A DNA stretch of 64,000 bases from Planococcus soli (GTDB taxonomy: Bacteria > Bacillota > Bacilli > Bacillales_A > Planococcaceae): contig NZ_WXYN01000022.1 of assembly GCF_016881065.1 (NCBI RefSeq), forward strand, positions 1 through 64,000, written 5' to 3'. Shown here in pieces: positions 1-8,440 of this stretch; the stretch's first letter is position 1, and each line of letters begins with the position of its first letter. Made by a program: the position numbers and the translations under genes. Under the pieces are notes generated by a model. The model had not been told where the DNA came from and did no database searches. It was given only the letters and a program-made list of their open reading frames with translations.

Positions 1-1
1 A

Positions 2-988
2 AACGGCGTTATTGGGTATTTTATCACCGGCAGTGACACGATTGTCAATGCCGCAAATTCCAGCCTTAAAATGGGTGGTGGTGTGTGCGGTGCCATATTC
101 CTTGCAGCGGGTCCTCGAAAATTACAAGAGGCGTGCGATCGCATCGGTCAGTGCACGGTGGGAAGAGCGGTGTCTACGGAGGCTTTTTCGCTGGATGCTG
201 ATTTCATCATCCACACGGTTGGACCGTTCTGGGAAGGCGGGGCCGATAATGAAGAAGCCCTATTGCGGAACTGTTACCGCAACTCCCTGGAGCTTGCACA
301 TCAGCTCGAATGTGAATCGATCTCGTTTCCGCTCATCTCCACCGGAATCTTCGGCTATCCGAAAGAAACTGCTTTGCAGGTTGCTATTTCAGAAATCGAA
401 GCCTTTCTGATCAATCGCGAAATGCATGTTTATCTGGTCGTATTCGACAAGCAGTCTTTCGGAATCAGTGAAAAACTCTACCAGTCGATTGCCGCATTTA
501 TTGATGAAAATGAAGTAACGGAACTGGAGAAGAAGGATAGCCGGTATCGCAAGGAAGCCAAGACAGAAATCATATCGGAGTATCAAGAAGAGGAATTCGT
601 AGTGGAAGCGCCAATTGATATCAGTCTGGAAGATTTCTTTGGAGATATGGATGAATCGTTTTCAGAACGGCTGCTCCGTTTTATTGACGAGAAAGGCATG
701 ACTGACACACAGACCTATAAAAAAGCGAATATCGACCGGAAACTGTTTTCCAAGATTCGCAATTCCCCTGGATACACGCCGATGAAAAAGACCATTGTGG
801 CTTTTGCTGTAGCTCTTGAATTGGACCTTCACGAAACAGACGATCTGCTTGAAAAAGCGGGTTACAAACTATCGCGCAGCCATAAATTCGATCTGATCAT
901 CATCTATTTCATTAAGCGGCAAAATTACAATATCCATGAAATCAACAACGCGTTATTTGTGTTTGACCAAACGCTCCTGGGCGCTTGA
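2..988 (+). CDS. Macro-domain protein with C-terminal HTH-like domain (5' partial)
   Basis: The open frame runs in from the left edge, so the true start lies outside the window; the first in-frame ATG at 71 is inside the macro domain. The N-terminal ~165 visible residues are a macro domain (ADP-ribose binding or ADP-ribosyl hydrolase fold): an NAANSSLKMGGGV loop near the edge and a STGIFGYP loop further on. The last ~115 residues form a helix-turn-helix-like module (TYKKANIDRKLFSKIR through AGYKLS) that is fused to macro domains in many Firmicutes. A charged linker joins the two. The vWA gene follows after about 80 bp on the same strand, so co-transcription is likely. Family assignment is firm; the physiological substrate cannot be told from sequence. 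Confidence 0.85.
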   Translation, partial: NGVIGYFITGSDTIVNAANSSLKMGGGVCGAIFLAAGPRKLQEACDRIGQCTVGRAVSTEAFSLDADFIIHTVGPFWEGGADNEEALLRNCYRNSLELAHQLECESISFPLISTGIFGYPKETALQVAISEIEAFLINREMHVYLVVFDKQSFGISEKLYQSIAAFIDENEVTELEKKDSRYRKEAKTEIISEYQEEEFVVEAPIDISLEDFFGDMDESFSERLLRFIDEKGMTDTQTYKKANIDRKLFSKIRNSPGYTPMKKTIVAFAVALELDLHETDDLLEKAGYKLSRSHKFDLIIIYFIKRQNYNIHEINNALFVFDQTLLGA

Positions 989-1069
989 ACTGTCGCTTCC
1001 AAAGGGACCTTTTCACCTCTTGAAAATCATATCCTTAAGTTGGTAAGAAAACTTGAGGAGGAAAACGAT

Positions 1070-1720
1070 ATGAAAACGCAAACGACGGAACTGGTCTTTA
1101 TTCTCGACAAAAGCGGTTCGATGGCGGGACTGGAAAAGGATACAATCGGGGGCTTTAACGCATTGCTTGAAAAACAACGCAAGCTTCCCGGAGAAGTCCG
1201 TGTCACGACGGTGCTGTTTAATCAGGGGTATGAACTGTTACATGACCGGATTTCGTTGGAAGGCATTTCTCCGCTGACGGAAATGGATTATGAAGTGGGC
1301 GGCATGACGGCGCTGCTCGATGCGATCGGTTCAACGATCCAGAAAATAAGCAACGTACAAAAAGGCACATTGCAAGACCAGCAAGCCGACAACGTGATGT
1401 TTGTCATCACCACGGACGGCATGGAAAACTCGAGCTGTGAATACAATTATAAAAAAATCCATGGAATGATTGCGCAGAAGAAAAGCTCAGCCAATTGGGA
1501 ATTCATGTTCCTCGGCGCGAATATCGATGCGGTCGCCACTGCACGCCAATTCGGAGTCGGGGAGGAATTCGCGGTCAACTACCATGCAGACGCGAAAGGC
1601 ACTCAGCTCAATTACCAAGTGGTGAGTGAAGCGGTTGCTTCTTTCCGGACGGGGAAGAAGATTGATGGTGAGTGGAAGAAGGATATTGAGAAGGATTATA
1701 ACTCGCGTGGGAAGAAATAA
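1070..1720 (+). CDS. vWA-domain protein (TerY-like)
   Basis: A 216-residue soluble protein that is almost entirely one von Willebrand A domain. The metal-ion-dependent adhesion site begins at D13-x-S15-x-S17 (DKSGSM) and continues with the GGMTALLDAIG and TTDGMEN segments. ATG 1070 is chosen over the in-frame TTG at 1040 because GAGGAGG (1055-1061) sits 8 nt before it. It resembles the small cytosolic vWA proteins of the TerY type, which scaffold protein complexes, rather than surface adhesins: there is no signal peptide. Its neighbour is a macro-domain protein, which suggests a role around ADP-ribose signalling or stress; that is inference. A strong terminator follows directly. Confidence 0.85.
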   Translation: MKTQTTELVFILDKSGSMAGLEKDTIGGFNALLEKQRKLPGEVRVTTVLFNQGYELLHDRISLEGISPLTEMDYEVGGMTALLDAIGSTIQKISNVQKGTLQDQQADNVMFVITTDGMENSSCEYNYKKIHGMIAQKKSSANWEFMFLGANIDAVATARQFGVGEEFAVNYHADAKGTQLNYQVVSEAVASFRTGKKIDGEWKKDIEKDYNSRGKK

Positions 1721-1759
1721 AATCTCTTCATGTCCTTCTGGGAGGACATGAAGATTTTT
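1719..1759 (+). terminator. Rho-independent terminator after vWA gene
   Basis: Stem CTTCATGTCCT pairs with AGGACATGAAG around a short loop and is followed by ATTTTTA. It begins at the stop codon of the vWA gene. Confidence 0.85.
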
Positions 1760-1812
1760 ATTGTGTATAGTGATTCTACTTGTATATATTTCACAAAATA
1801 GATAAGTCAATG

Positions 1813-1821
1813 TGTTATAAT
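1813..1821 (+). promoter_or_regulatory. Extended -10 promoter, probably the original promoter of the DUF4839 lipoprotein gene
   Basis: TGTTATAAT is a perfect extended -10 box (TGnTATAAT). It lies about 40 bp left of the IS21 insertion point. Removing the IS and one copy of the duplication puts it about 50 nt before the lipoprotein ATG now at 4502. A second, weaker candidate with TTGACT at 1825 overlaps the same stretch. Confidence 0.5.
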
Positions 1822-1970
1822 ATTTTGACTATAAAATGTTAATTTTATACATATTCGATGGATGATTACGGCCACGAATTTTTACCAGGTCTGCCATCTT
1901 ATTTACCACCTAGTGCCAGTTGATTTACCACGATTTGTCACACTCTTTACCAAGATAACCACAAAGCCCT

Positions 1971-2008
1971 ACAGACCAAAAGTTATAAGTCTGCAGGGCT
2001 TTCTTTTG
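1971..2008 (-). terminator. Hairpin downstream of istB
   Basis: AAAGCCCT-CAGAC pairs with GTCTG-AGGGCTTT around an AT-rich loop, just past the istB stop in the direction of transcription. A probable terminator inside the IS left end. Confidence 0.6.
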
Positions 2009-2027
2009 TGCCGTAGGCACTGAGTTC

Positions 2028-2777
2028 TTATCTCTGACCTAAACCATGGCGCTCGCGCATTGAGATATCTCCATCGATCATGATCTGGTAGGAGTCGTGG
2101 ATGATCCGGTCGAGAATGGCTTCTGCGATCGTTTCGTTCCCCAGCTTCAAATGCCATCCACTCGGATCGATTTGAGAACAGTAAATAGTAGAAACCGTTT
2201 TATGACGGGATTCAGAAATCTCGAGTAAGATTGCTGCCTCATCAGTTGAAAGATCAGTCAATAACCATTCATCCAAGATGAGTAAATCTACTTTTGTGTA
2301 TTTTTTGATGAGTCGTCGGTAACTGCCATCAGCTGCCAGTTTCGCTAGCGTCAGTTCATCAAGCAGTTCGGGCAACCGGATGTATTTCACTTTAAAGGAC
2401 TGCCGACAAGCTGACACGCCGAAGGCCGTCGCAAGATACGTTTTCCCGGATCCTGTCGGACCCTTTAAAATAATGTTGTGGCCGTCCAAGAGATATGCGC
2501 CACTTGCCAGTTTCAGTACTTGCTCTTTATTTAACCGGCGATCGGCGTGATACTCGATGTCTTCAATACAGGCATTGGAATCTAAAAAAGAAGCTGCTTT
2601 AATCAACCGTTGGAGTTTATTGCTCTTTCGGCGCGAGTACTCTAAATCGACAAGCAATGAAAAGCGCTCATCAAAATCCATCTGTTGAAAATCGCGTTTG
2701 GTGACCTGTTCCTCATAGGCCTCCGCCATGCCATTCAATTTCATTTCGTTCAACTTATTCATCGTTTGCTCATTCAT
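2028..2777 (-). CDS. istB: IS21 helper ATPase IstB
   Basis: A 249-residue AAA+ ATPase of the IstB/DnaC-like type, which remodels target DNA and activates the IstA transposase. Walker A is GPTGSGKT and Walker B is LLILDEW. The start at 2777 (MNEQTMNKLNE) is chosen because GGAGGGA lies 10 nt before it and because its ATG overlaps the istA stop codon (ATGAATGA), the usual translational coupling in this family. The longer frame from 2810 lacks such a site. Length is normal for the family and there is no frameshift. Confidence 0.95.
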   Translation of the reverse strand: MNEQTMNKLNEMKLNGMAEAYEEQVTKRDFQQMDFDERFSLLVDLEYSRRKSNKLQRLIKAASFLDSNACIEDIEYHADRRLNKEQVLKLASGAYLLDGHNIILKGPTGSGKTYLATAFGVSACRQSFKVKYIRLPELLDELTLAKLAADGSYRRLIKKYTKVDLLILDEWLLTDLSTDEAAILLEISESRHKTVSTIYCSQIDPSGWHLKLGNETIAEAILDRIIHDSYQIMIDGDISMRERHGLGQR

Positions 2778-4326
2778 GCGTATCTGTCCCTCCATAATAG
2801 GCTGCTCCACGAGTGAAGCCGTAATTATTGATGCTGCTTTCCGTCTTTCTTTTCAGTTCCTGTTCGGCATCGCTTTTCTTATTATTCGCCAACAGTGTCT
2901 GTATGCTTTTGACCGAAGGTCTTGCGGTCATGGAGATGATCATCTTACAAGCCCGTTCAATTTCATACTTGGAGTAGCGTCGCTCTGTTTTCTTCAACGA
3001 AAAGATCGACTGTAAGGCTAACTTTTCAGGCTTGGTATTCGCCAATAGGTAATTGACTACTTTTACAGTATTTTCACCAATGCTTTCGGACCAATCCTTC
3101 GCATTTTCCGGTGTCTGATCGACATAGAGCTTGTGGTTGTCGGGCATGTGATCATGCGTTGTAGCTAACTGCCCAAACTTGCCATATAATCGTTTATGAG
3201 AAGCGATCCGCATATGGTTAGAATAAATCTCGACGAGATTATCGGTGAGTCGCACTTCGACTTTCCGATTGATGTATTCGTAGGGAACGGAATAAAACAT
3301 ACTCTCGACAGAGATATGATAATCCGGCCGAACTTTAGCCAACTTCCATTCAGACATTTTGTAGGATGCGGTGGGCAGAGGGGAAAGCGCAAATTTCTCC
3401 TCTTCTTCAAATGCCGAAAGCCGACTTCCTTGCTTTCGAGTGAAAGGCCGTTGGTTGAACTCATCCAATTTTTTTCTGACCTCCTCATTCAATTCCCCAA
3501 TACTGAAACACTGTGTGTTTCGAAGCGCTGCGATGATCCAGGTCGAAATGACACCTACCGAACCCTCGACACTCGGCTTATCTTTTGGAGCGCCTACCCG
3601 TGCGGGCATGACGACGGTTTGGTAATGATCAGCCATCTCCCGGTATGTAGGATTTAAGACAAGTTCTCGAATCGTATGCTTGGTCACACTGGCTTTCAAA
3701 TTATCTGGAATAATAATCTGCGTGCTCCCACCAAAATAGGCATAAGCATGATTATGAGCAGTGATCCAAGAAGACAAATTCATAGATAACGTGGCTTCCG
3801 CATAGGACAATTGGCTGCACGGCAATGTCGCTACGAAGACATATGCCTTCACTTTCTCTCCTGTATCCCGGTCAATAATGAAGGCGGTGGAGCCTGCCCA
3901 ATCCACTTCCATGATTTCCCCAGGTTTCCGGCGGATCCGCAATGTAGCCTTATGCTTATTTGCGTAGCTGCTGTAATGGCGGACAAAGCTGCGATACGAA
4001 TAAGGAATTTTCTTGTTCATGCGGCATTCTATCTCATATTCGTGATGGAGTAGCGACAGGGTCACATTCGGCTTAGCGAGTTCCTCGTGAATATGATCAA
4101 AGTTGAGTGGCTGTCTGCCGGAAGCTTCTAGCGACTTCTCAGGGAATAAAAATTCCTCAATCCACTTGTCGGTCATTTCTTCCTCTAATGGTCCCTTCAA
4201 GCCCTTTTTCTCCGCCCGCTCGATGATCTCGGTCACTTTCTGCCGGGAATTTCCCGTGCTAGAAGCAATACTTCTAAGACTGAAACCCTCCTCCTTTAAT
4301 CTCAAAATCCTGGCATATTGAAGCAT
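2770..4326 (-). CDS. istA: IS21 transposase IstA
   Basis: A 518-residue DDE transposase. An N-terminal helix-turn-helix (LRLKEEGFSLRSIASSTG) binds the ends. The rve/integrase core carries the acidic triad in the contexts MEVDWAG, IIPDNLKAS and PSVEGSVG. A C-terminal beta-barrel region with VESMFYSVPYEYI follows. The start at 4326 is supported by GGAGG about 10 nt upstream (on the minus strand), whereas the frame open to 4407 has no ribosome binding site. Its stop overlaps the istB start. Confidence 0.95.
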   Translation of the reverse strand: MLQYARILRLKEEGFSLRSIASSTGNSRQKVTEIIERAEKKGLKGPLEEEMTDKWIEEFLFPEKSLEASGRQPLNFDHIHEELAKPNVTLSLLHHEYEIECRMNKKIPYSYRSFVRHYSSYANKHKATLRIRRKPGEIMEVDWAGSTAFIIDRDTGEKVKAYVFVATLPCSQLSYAEATLSMNLSSWITAHNHAYAYFGGSTQIIIPDNLKASVTKHTIRELVLNPTYREMADHYQTVVMPARVGAPKDKPSVEGSVGVISTWIIAALRNTQCFSIGELNEEVRKKLDEFNQRPFTRKQGSRLSAFEEEEKFALSPLPTASYKMSEWKLAKVRPDYHISVESMFYSVPYEYINRKVEVRLTDNLVEIYSNHMRIASHKRLYGKFGQLATTHDHMPDNHKLYVDQTPENAKDWSESIGENTVKVVNYLLANTKPEKLALQSIFSLKKTERRYSKYEIERACKMIISMTARPSVKSIQTLLANNKKSDAEQELKRKTESSINNYGFTRGAAYYGGTDTHE

Positions 4327-4501
4327 AAAAAAATACCTCCTATAAGAAATGTCACACCAGTAGGTGTGCCCATCAATTATATAAAGGTATCTTATCGAGT
4401 GGTGCATATCGTGTCATTCAATGGTACATTCTTTGGCACTCTGTGGTAAAAAAGATGGCAAGAGTGGCTCATTTTAGTGGCTGTAATCAATGGAGGTTAT
4501 T

Positions 4502-5332
4502 ATGAAAAGAATGTTAGTGTTTATATGTTTGATTACTACTCTTTCAGCTTGTTCTGATGAACAGGATCCTAATGTACTAGAAGTAAGTAAATCTTCAGAT
4601 GAAATGAATGGGGAAAATTATCAAACAATCATTTCAGAATTTGAAGAAACGGGATTTACTAATATTGAGACTAAGGTATTAGATGATTTAATTACTGGCT
4701 GGCTAACAAAAGACGGAGAAATTGAACAAGTAGAGATCAATGGAACTACCGAGTTTAGCGCAAATGATAATTTTGAAAAAGATTCTGAAATAGTTGTTAC
4801 ATATCATACATTTTCAAAAGAAGAGAAAAGTGACGCTGAAGTCACTGATGAAAAGAGCTCGGATACAGAAGAAAAATCAACTGAAGAAAAGGGTGCAGAG
4901 CCCGTTGATCAATCAACCGATGATACATCTGTGGAAAGTGAACAGGAAATATTAACGGAAGAAAATAACGAAGACCTTGCAGCTCTTTTGGCAGTCCAGG
5001 ATACTAATGATCCAATCGTTGTTGAATTTGCAAAAAAATATGCTGGTAGAACCATTGAATTCGATGGATATATCGCACATATGATGCCACATGAGGATTA
5101 TACAACAAGATACGATATTTTAATCGCAGTTGGTGATTCTAGTCAAACAACTTATAGTGGTCCTGATTTTAAGTTCGAAGATGTGGATATTTTTGATTTA
5201 AATCTTACTGGTTCTGAGGTGCCGGAAACTATTGGTATGGGCCAAAATCTACGTATTACCGCTGTAGTTGAAGAATATGAAGAGAATTCCGGACTATTCT
5301 TCCTTGAGTCAGTTTCTAATGAAATAAGGTAA
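4502..5332 (+). CDS. DUF4839-domain lipoprotein
   Basis: 276 residues. The signal peptide ends in a lipobox (TTLSAC, Cys17), so the mature protein should be a membrane-anchored lipoprotein. Residues about 35-105 look like a degenerate PASTA-like repeat (FEETGFTNIETKVL). A low-complexity acidic Glu/Ser/Thr linker follows (about 110-160), and the C-terminal ~110 residues match DUF4839 (EFAKKYAGRTIEFDGYIA). No enzymatic motif is visible. ATG 4502 is used because GGAGG (4492-4496) lies 5 nt before it. That Shine-Dalgarno overlaps the target duplication of the IS21 element, so the gene has been cut off from its old promoter. Confidence 0.8.
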   Translation: MKRMLVFICLITTLSACSDEQDPNVLEVSKSSDEMNGENYQTIISEFEETGFTNIETKVLDDLITGWLTKDGEIEQVEINGTTEFSANDNFEKDSEIVVTYHTFSKEEKSDAEVTDEKSSDTEEKSTEEKGAEPVDQSTDDTSVESEQEILTEENNEDLAALLAVQDTNDPIVVEFAKKYAGRTIEFDGYIAHMMPHEDYTTRYDILIAVGDSSQTTYSGPDFKFEDVDIFDLNLTGSEVPETIGMGQNLRITAVVEEYEENSGLFFLESVSNEIR

Positions 5333-5786
5333 AAGTTAATATTCTATAAGAGAGTATTAACTTGATTACTAATGGGAAAGGTAATGAGAATTAACATCTT
5401 ATTTTTATCTTATAAAATTCTAAACGTTATCAGATAATTAGTGATCGCAAGCCTGTGTAAAAATAAACTCTAAACGAATGAGCCAACACACTAAAATTTA
5501 TATCCCATACATCTCCGCATGCTCTGTATCAACAATTCAAAAGTGGATTTTTTATTCTATAAATGACTACAAATCGTGTGGGAATTGTTTTCAACACAGA
5601 GTGAATTTGGATACTGCTGGAAATCGGTTTTGAAAGGCTTCCGCTTTTATATAAGCTTTTTGTATTCTATCTACTGCCACGCGAATAATATCTAGAGTGT
5701 AAGCATTTTTTTACTTTGTATATCAGTCTTAGTAATTACAATTTGTGCTGCTCCTAAAGAAGGAAAAATTAATACTTATTAGAATT
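5333..5786. other. AT-rich intergenic stretch with a repeat-B relic
   Basis: No convincing gene. It contains a diverged copy of the dispersed repeat B (CCTGTGTAAAAA then CTCTAAACGAA, about 5443-5490). The rest is AT-rich without a recognisable product. Confidence 0.5.
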
Positions 5787-5815
5787 TTACAACAAGGAAA
5801 AAATCATGATATAAT
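5787..5815 (+). promoter_or_regulatory. Strong sigma-A promoter
   Basis: TTACAA (5787-5792), a 17-nt spacer and TATAAT (5810-5815). Its transcript would have a ~250-nt AT-rich leader before the small hydrophobic peptide at 6067. Confidence 0.6.
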
Positions 5816-6066
5816 TTACTAGTCAGCATTAAGAAGCTGATTAATAAATCTAAAAGGGATAGACCTATATTAGATAAAATAAAAATGACAAGAGACCAAA
5901 AAAACTAAAAAACCCTTTGATTCAAAAAAAAAAAAGCGAATAATAAAAAGCTGAAAAATATAATTTCAAAAGGGAATCCTAAAAACTAAGAGTCTACTTA
6001 AATGAAAAAGTGAAAATCTATTGAAAGTCTAATGCTACACCCTTTAAAGAAAGGGGGTAGAATGTC

Positions 6067-6168
6067 TTGCAGCAATATTTCTTAGAAATAGCTTTGCCGG
6101 TAGTAGCTATACTAATTGCAAATTGTGTTTGGCATTTTATGACAAATTATAAAATTGTGAAGAAATAG
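6067..6168 (+). CDS. Small hydrophobic peptide, possible type I toxin (Fst-like)
   Basis: A 33-residue frame starting with TTG. It has an unusually strong AAAGGGGG ribosome site 9 nt upstream, one hydrophobic helix (LEIALPVVAILIANCVWHF) with a central proline-valine pair, and a short basic tail (KIVKK). That is the general build of Fst/TxpA-type membrane toxins: one transmembrane helix and a charged C-terminus. It has its own promoter ~250 nt upstream and a stable hairpin ~80 nt downstream, so a structured, antisense-controlled mRNA is plausible. I did not identify the antitoxin RNA. It could instead be a non-toxic small membrane protein or a chance frame. Confidence 0.4.
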   Translation: MQQYFLEIALPVVAILIANCVWHFMTNYKIVKK

Positions 6169-6214
6169 CCAGTGGATTTTTAAATCTATAAAAAGGCGTC
6201 TCTCTTTGTCTATT

Positions 6215-6287
6215 TCAATTCAGTTTATTAACTTAATTTGTATAAAGAAGCCGTATCCCATAACCTTAAGGTTAGCGGATACGGCTT
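6215..6287 (+). repeat. Dispersed repeat A, copy 1 (hairpin)
   Basis: CAGTTTATTAAC leader, then AAGCCGTATCC...GGATACGGCTT hairpin with an ACCTTAAGGTTA loop (stem 6248-6287). Copies 2 and 3 are at about 11857 and 16684. It probably also terminates transcription of the small peptide. Confidence 0.7.
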
Positions 6288-6440
6288 AACTAATTTTATT
6301 TAGTAAGTTAAATATCCATAGTCACTTGTGACATAGTGAGGGCCTGGGAACTAATATAACAAAACGCTCAGATTCTTTCGGTATGAGAGATGGTAAAGTC
6401 TTTTACATTGCAAGAACTACGCCAGAAAGAGGGACAGACC

Positions 6441-7658
6441 ATGGAATATATTTTCATTTCGATTGTAGTAATATTGTCGGCACTGGTCGTGGTCTTTATT
6501 TATTTTAAAAAGAATAGGAAGATACAGCCGCAACTAGAAGAACCAAACATTGAAGAAACTGGAGAAGACAGCGAAGTAGAGGAGCCGGAAGAAGACAGCA
6601 ATTTGAACCCTAAAGTGTCTGAAGTCAAGGACGTAGGGTTCATCAAAAGTAGCTATAAGAGAATCGAGATTCCTTCGAATATGATTCCGATCATCGCGCA
6701 GACCTTGAAAGACGGTGCGGTGGTGTTTCACCAGAGTCGGACCTTCCGCGTGGAGTTCAGCCCGGATGTGGTGAAAGGCTTAAAGGATAAGAGCATGAGT
6801 TTGATCGAACGAGTGAACGGCAAAGGCTATTTGCCGGCGGTGAAGAAAGACGGCGTGAAAGAGATTTATGAGCAAGCAGTGCTAGTGAAGCGTGTGAACC
6901 CGGCGCTCTTGGCGCATGCAAGCATGAATCTTTTGACGACGGTTGTTGGCCAGCAGCAACTTGTCGAAATCCAAAGTTCCTTGAAGAGCATGGAACAGAA
7001 GCTTGAGACCTTGATTCAACACAGAGAAAATGATTTTGCTGGACGGATCGAAGCGCGTTTCGGCTATTTCAAGGAAGTGATCGAACGGTTCCGCCGAAAC
7101 GGTATTACGCTTGGCGGTGTGGAAGATGCGGAAATCGAAGGATTTTATACAGCGACCTTACAGGATTTGAAAGTGCTAACGAAAGACTTGAAGGCAATCG
7201 CTGGGAATATTGAAGGATTGAAAGAACATGAAACGTTGCGGAAATGGGGAGACGCACCCGTGAAAAAAGAGTACGAGCGGCTTGTCGGAGAGTTCAACGC
7301 TAAGCAGGAGCTCGTGCTGTTGAATGTGCAGTTCATCGAGGAATGCTACGAGCCATATCTCCGAACGATTCGGAACTACGAGGAAGCCGATGTAAAATCA
7401 CAGACTTTGGCACAGGTCGTTGGGGAGAACCATATCTTGATTGAGACCATCGAAGGAAAAGTGAAAAGCATCGAAGAGAATTATAAGGTGAAAATAAATT
7501 TCGGCATCAAGGCCTTGAAATACCGCAATTTGGAGAGCTTGAAACAACTGACGCCGAAAAAAATCAGCCAGCAGCTATTGGCAGAACAAGAGGTTCCGTC
7601 TGAGGTGCTGGTTGAAGTGACGGAAGATGATAAGGCGTATGTCTATATGCCGCGTTAA
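6441..7658 (+). CDS. Membrane-anchored coiled-coil protein of unknown function
   Basis: 405 residues. I do not recognise the family. One N-terminal transmembrane helix (about 3-22, YIFISIVVILSALVVVFIYF) is followed by a basic stop-transfer stretch and a highly acidic segment (about 30-55). The large, probably cytoplasmic domain has helix-rich, coiled-coil-like regions (for example QQQLVEIQSSLKSMEQKLE and the KVKSIEENYKVKINF segment). ATG 6441 is preferred to the frame's earlier start at 6390: the hydrophobic helix begins right after it and GAGGGAC precedes it. It stands alone between repeat A and the repeat C terminator. The build resembles proteins that test membrane or phage-related signals, but nothing specific supports that. 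Confidence 0.75.
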   Translation: MEYIFISIVVILSALVVVFIYFKKNRKIQPQLEEPNIEETGEDSEVEEPEEDSNLNPKVSEVKDVGFIKSSYKRIEIPSNMIPIIAQTLKDGAVVFHQSRTFRVEFSPDVVKGLKDKSMSLIERVNGKGYLPAVKKDGVKEIYEQAVLVKRVNPALLAHASMNLLTTVVGQQQLVEIQSSLKSMEQKLETLIQHRENDFAGRIEARFGYFKEVIERFRRNGITLGGVEDAEIEGFYTATLQDLKVLTKDLKAIAGNIEGLKEHETLRKWGDAPVKKEYERLVGEFNAKQELVLLNVQFIEECYEPYLRTIRNYEEADVKSQTLAQVVGENHILIETIEGKVKSIEENYKVKINFGIKALKYRNLESLKQLTPKKISQQLLAEQEVPSEVLVEVTEDDKAYVYMPR

Positions 7659-7680
7659 GATGAATAATAGAAATTAGACC

Positions 7681-7741
7681 AAAAACACCCTTTTCTGAGC
7701 AGTCGGCATTTGTATGCCGAAGTTTCAGGGAAGGGTGTTTT
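7681..7741. repeat. Repeat C, copy 1: long branched hairpin/terminator
   Basis: Outer stem AAAACACCCTT/AAGGGTGTTTT and inner stem TCGGCAT/ATGCCGA, with CTGA/TCAG in between. The same 60-bp layout recurs at 27241-27302. It acts as a likely terminator for the upstream gene. Confidence 0.8.
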
Positions 7742-8197
7742 AGATTCTGCTACATTGGAATTAATTAAGCTTATGTAGAGCTTGCCGAAATATTCGAATA
7801 AGCTTAATGAAATAAATAAAAGAATTATAATTCGCGTCCCTGTGTTAAAAACAATTCTAAACGAATCTGACTATACACTACAGTATATAATGTATACATT
7901 GCCACACCCGCTGCATCAGCATTTAGGGCGTGGCTTTTCCTTCTTATTCACCCATATAAATTGTGTGGAAATTGTATGCGACACAGGGAACATTTGGGGA
8001 CTGCTGGAAATTCAATTTAGCTGTTTCGTCCTAGACATTTCCTTCATTATCATATTGATTAAAGAACACCAATTTACAGCACCTCCAATCTGCAGTTCAT
8101 TTCTTGCCACCCTCACCGAACACCGCTACGATAAAAGAAAAGCTGAAGAAACAATCTTTGTCATAGAAGGAATCAAAAAGATGCGGGAGGAGATGCA
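7742..8197. other. Intergenic stretch with full repeat-B copy
   Basis: It holds repeat B copy 2 (CGTCCCTGTGTTAAAAAC at 7835 and the CACACCCGCTGCATCAGC hairpin near 7904-7935). The last ~100 bp encode, in one frame, a peptide tail ending IEGIKKMREEMQ that may be the decayed 3' end of a lost gene. Confidence 0.5.
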
Positions 8198-8207
8198 GTG
8201 AAGAAGT
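8163..8207 (+). repeat. 45-bp direct repeat, left copy
   Basis: ATAGAAGGAATCAAAAAGATG and following bases up to GTGAAGAAGT are repeated with one mismatch at 9630-9674. The repeat spans the ribosome site and start codon of the lipoprotein fragment. Confidence 0.9.
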
Positions 8208-8440
8208 CCATATGGATAGGAAATTTACTGGCGATGCTGTTTTTATTGTCGGCTTGTAGTGTAGACAGTGAAAAGGCGTCAATTGAGGAAGCGAGTTCAA
8301 TGAATGAAATTTCAGGGATATTGAAAGCTTCCATCCAAGTGCCCAATCAGTCGCCACCGATACTTGTGGAGTTTAATGGAGATGGCGGCACATTATACCT
8401 TTCCCAGAGTAACAAAGTTAAAAGGAGGATACGATTATGA
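8198..8440 (+). pseudogene. N-terminal fragment of a lipoprotein alpha/beta hydrolase
   Basis: The frame starts at GTG 8198 behind GGGAGGAG. It encodes a signal peptide with lipobox (FLLSACS) and the start of a domain (SIQVPNQSPPILVEFNGDGG) that I associate with secreted alpha/beta hydrolase lipoproteins of this group. After about residue 72 it runs into unrelated sequence (KVKRRIRL) and stops, overlapping the next gene by 4 bp. The expected catalytic part is missing here, but a C-terminal hydrolase fragment lies at 9673. I read it as a remnant; a short secreted lipoprotein is possible. Confidence 0.6.

Larger units (their letters stand above)
1863..4489 (-). mobile_element. Complete IS21-family insertion sequence
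   Basis: The element is 2627 bp. Both ends start TGATTAC(G/A)GCCAC when read inward, and the imperfect inverted repeats extend over about 56 bp (1863-1918 and 4434-4489). They share GCCATCTT, TTTACCAC and AGTGCCA blocks, probably repeated transposase-binding sites. A 5-bp ATGGA lies at 1858-1862 and again at 4490-4494, which is a target duplication within the family's 4-8 bp range. Inside are istA and istB on the minus strand with a stop/start overlap. Both genes look intact, so the copy is probably recent and possibly active. Confidence 0.93.

Noticed and set aside
7782-8201. A 139-codon frame between the coiled-coil protein and the lipoprotein fragment
   Set aside because: It begins with TTG without a ribosome site, runs through repeat B, and its composition is not protein-like except for the last ~20 codons; treated as spacer with a possible gene relic at the end.
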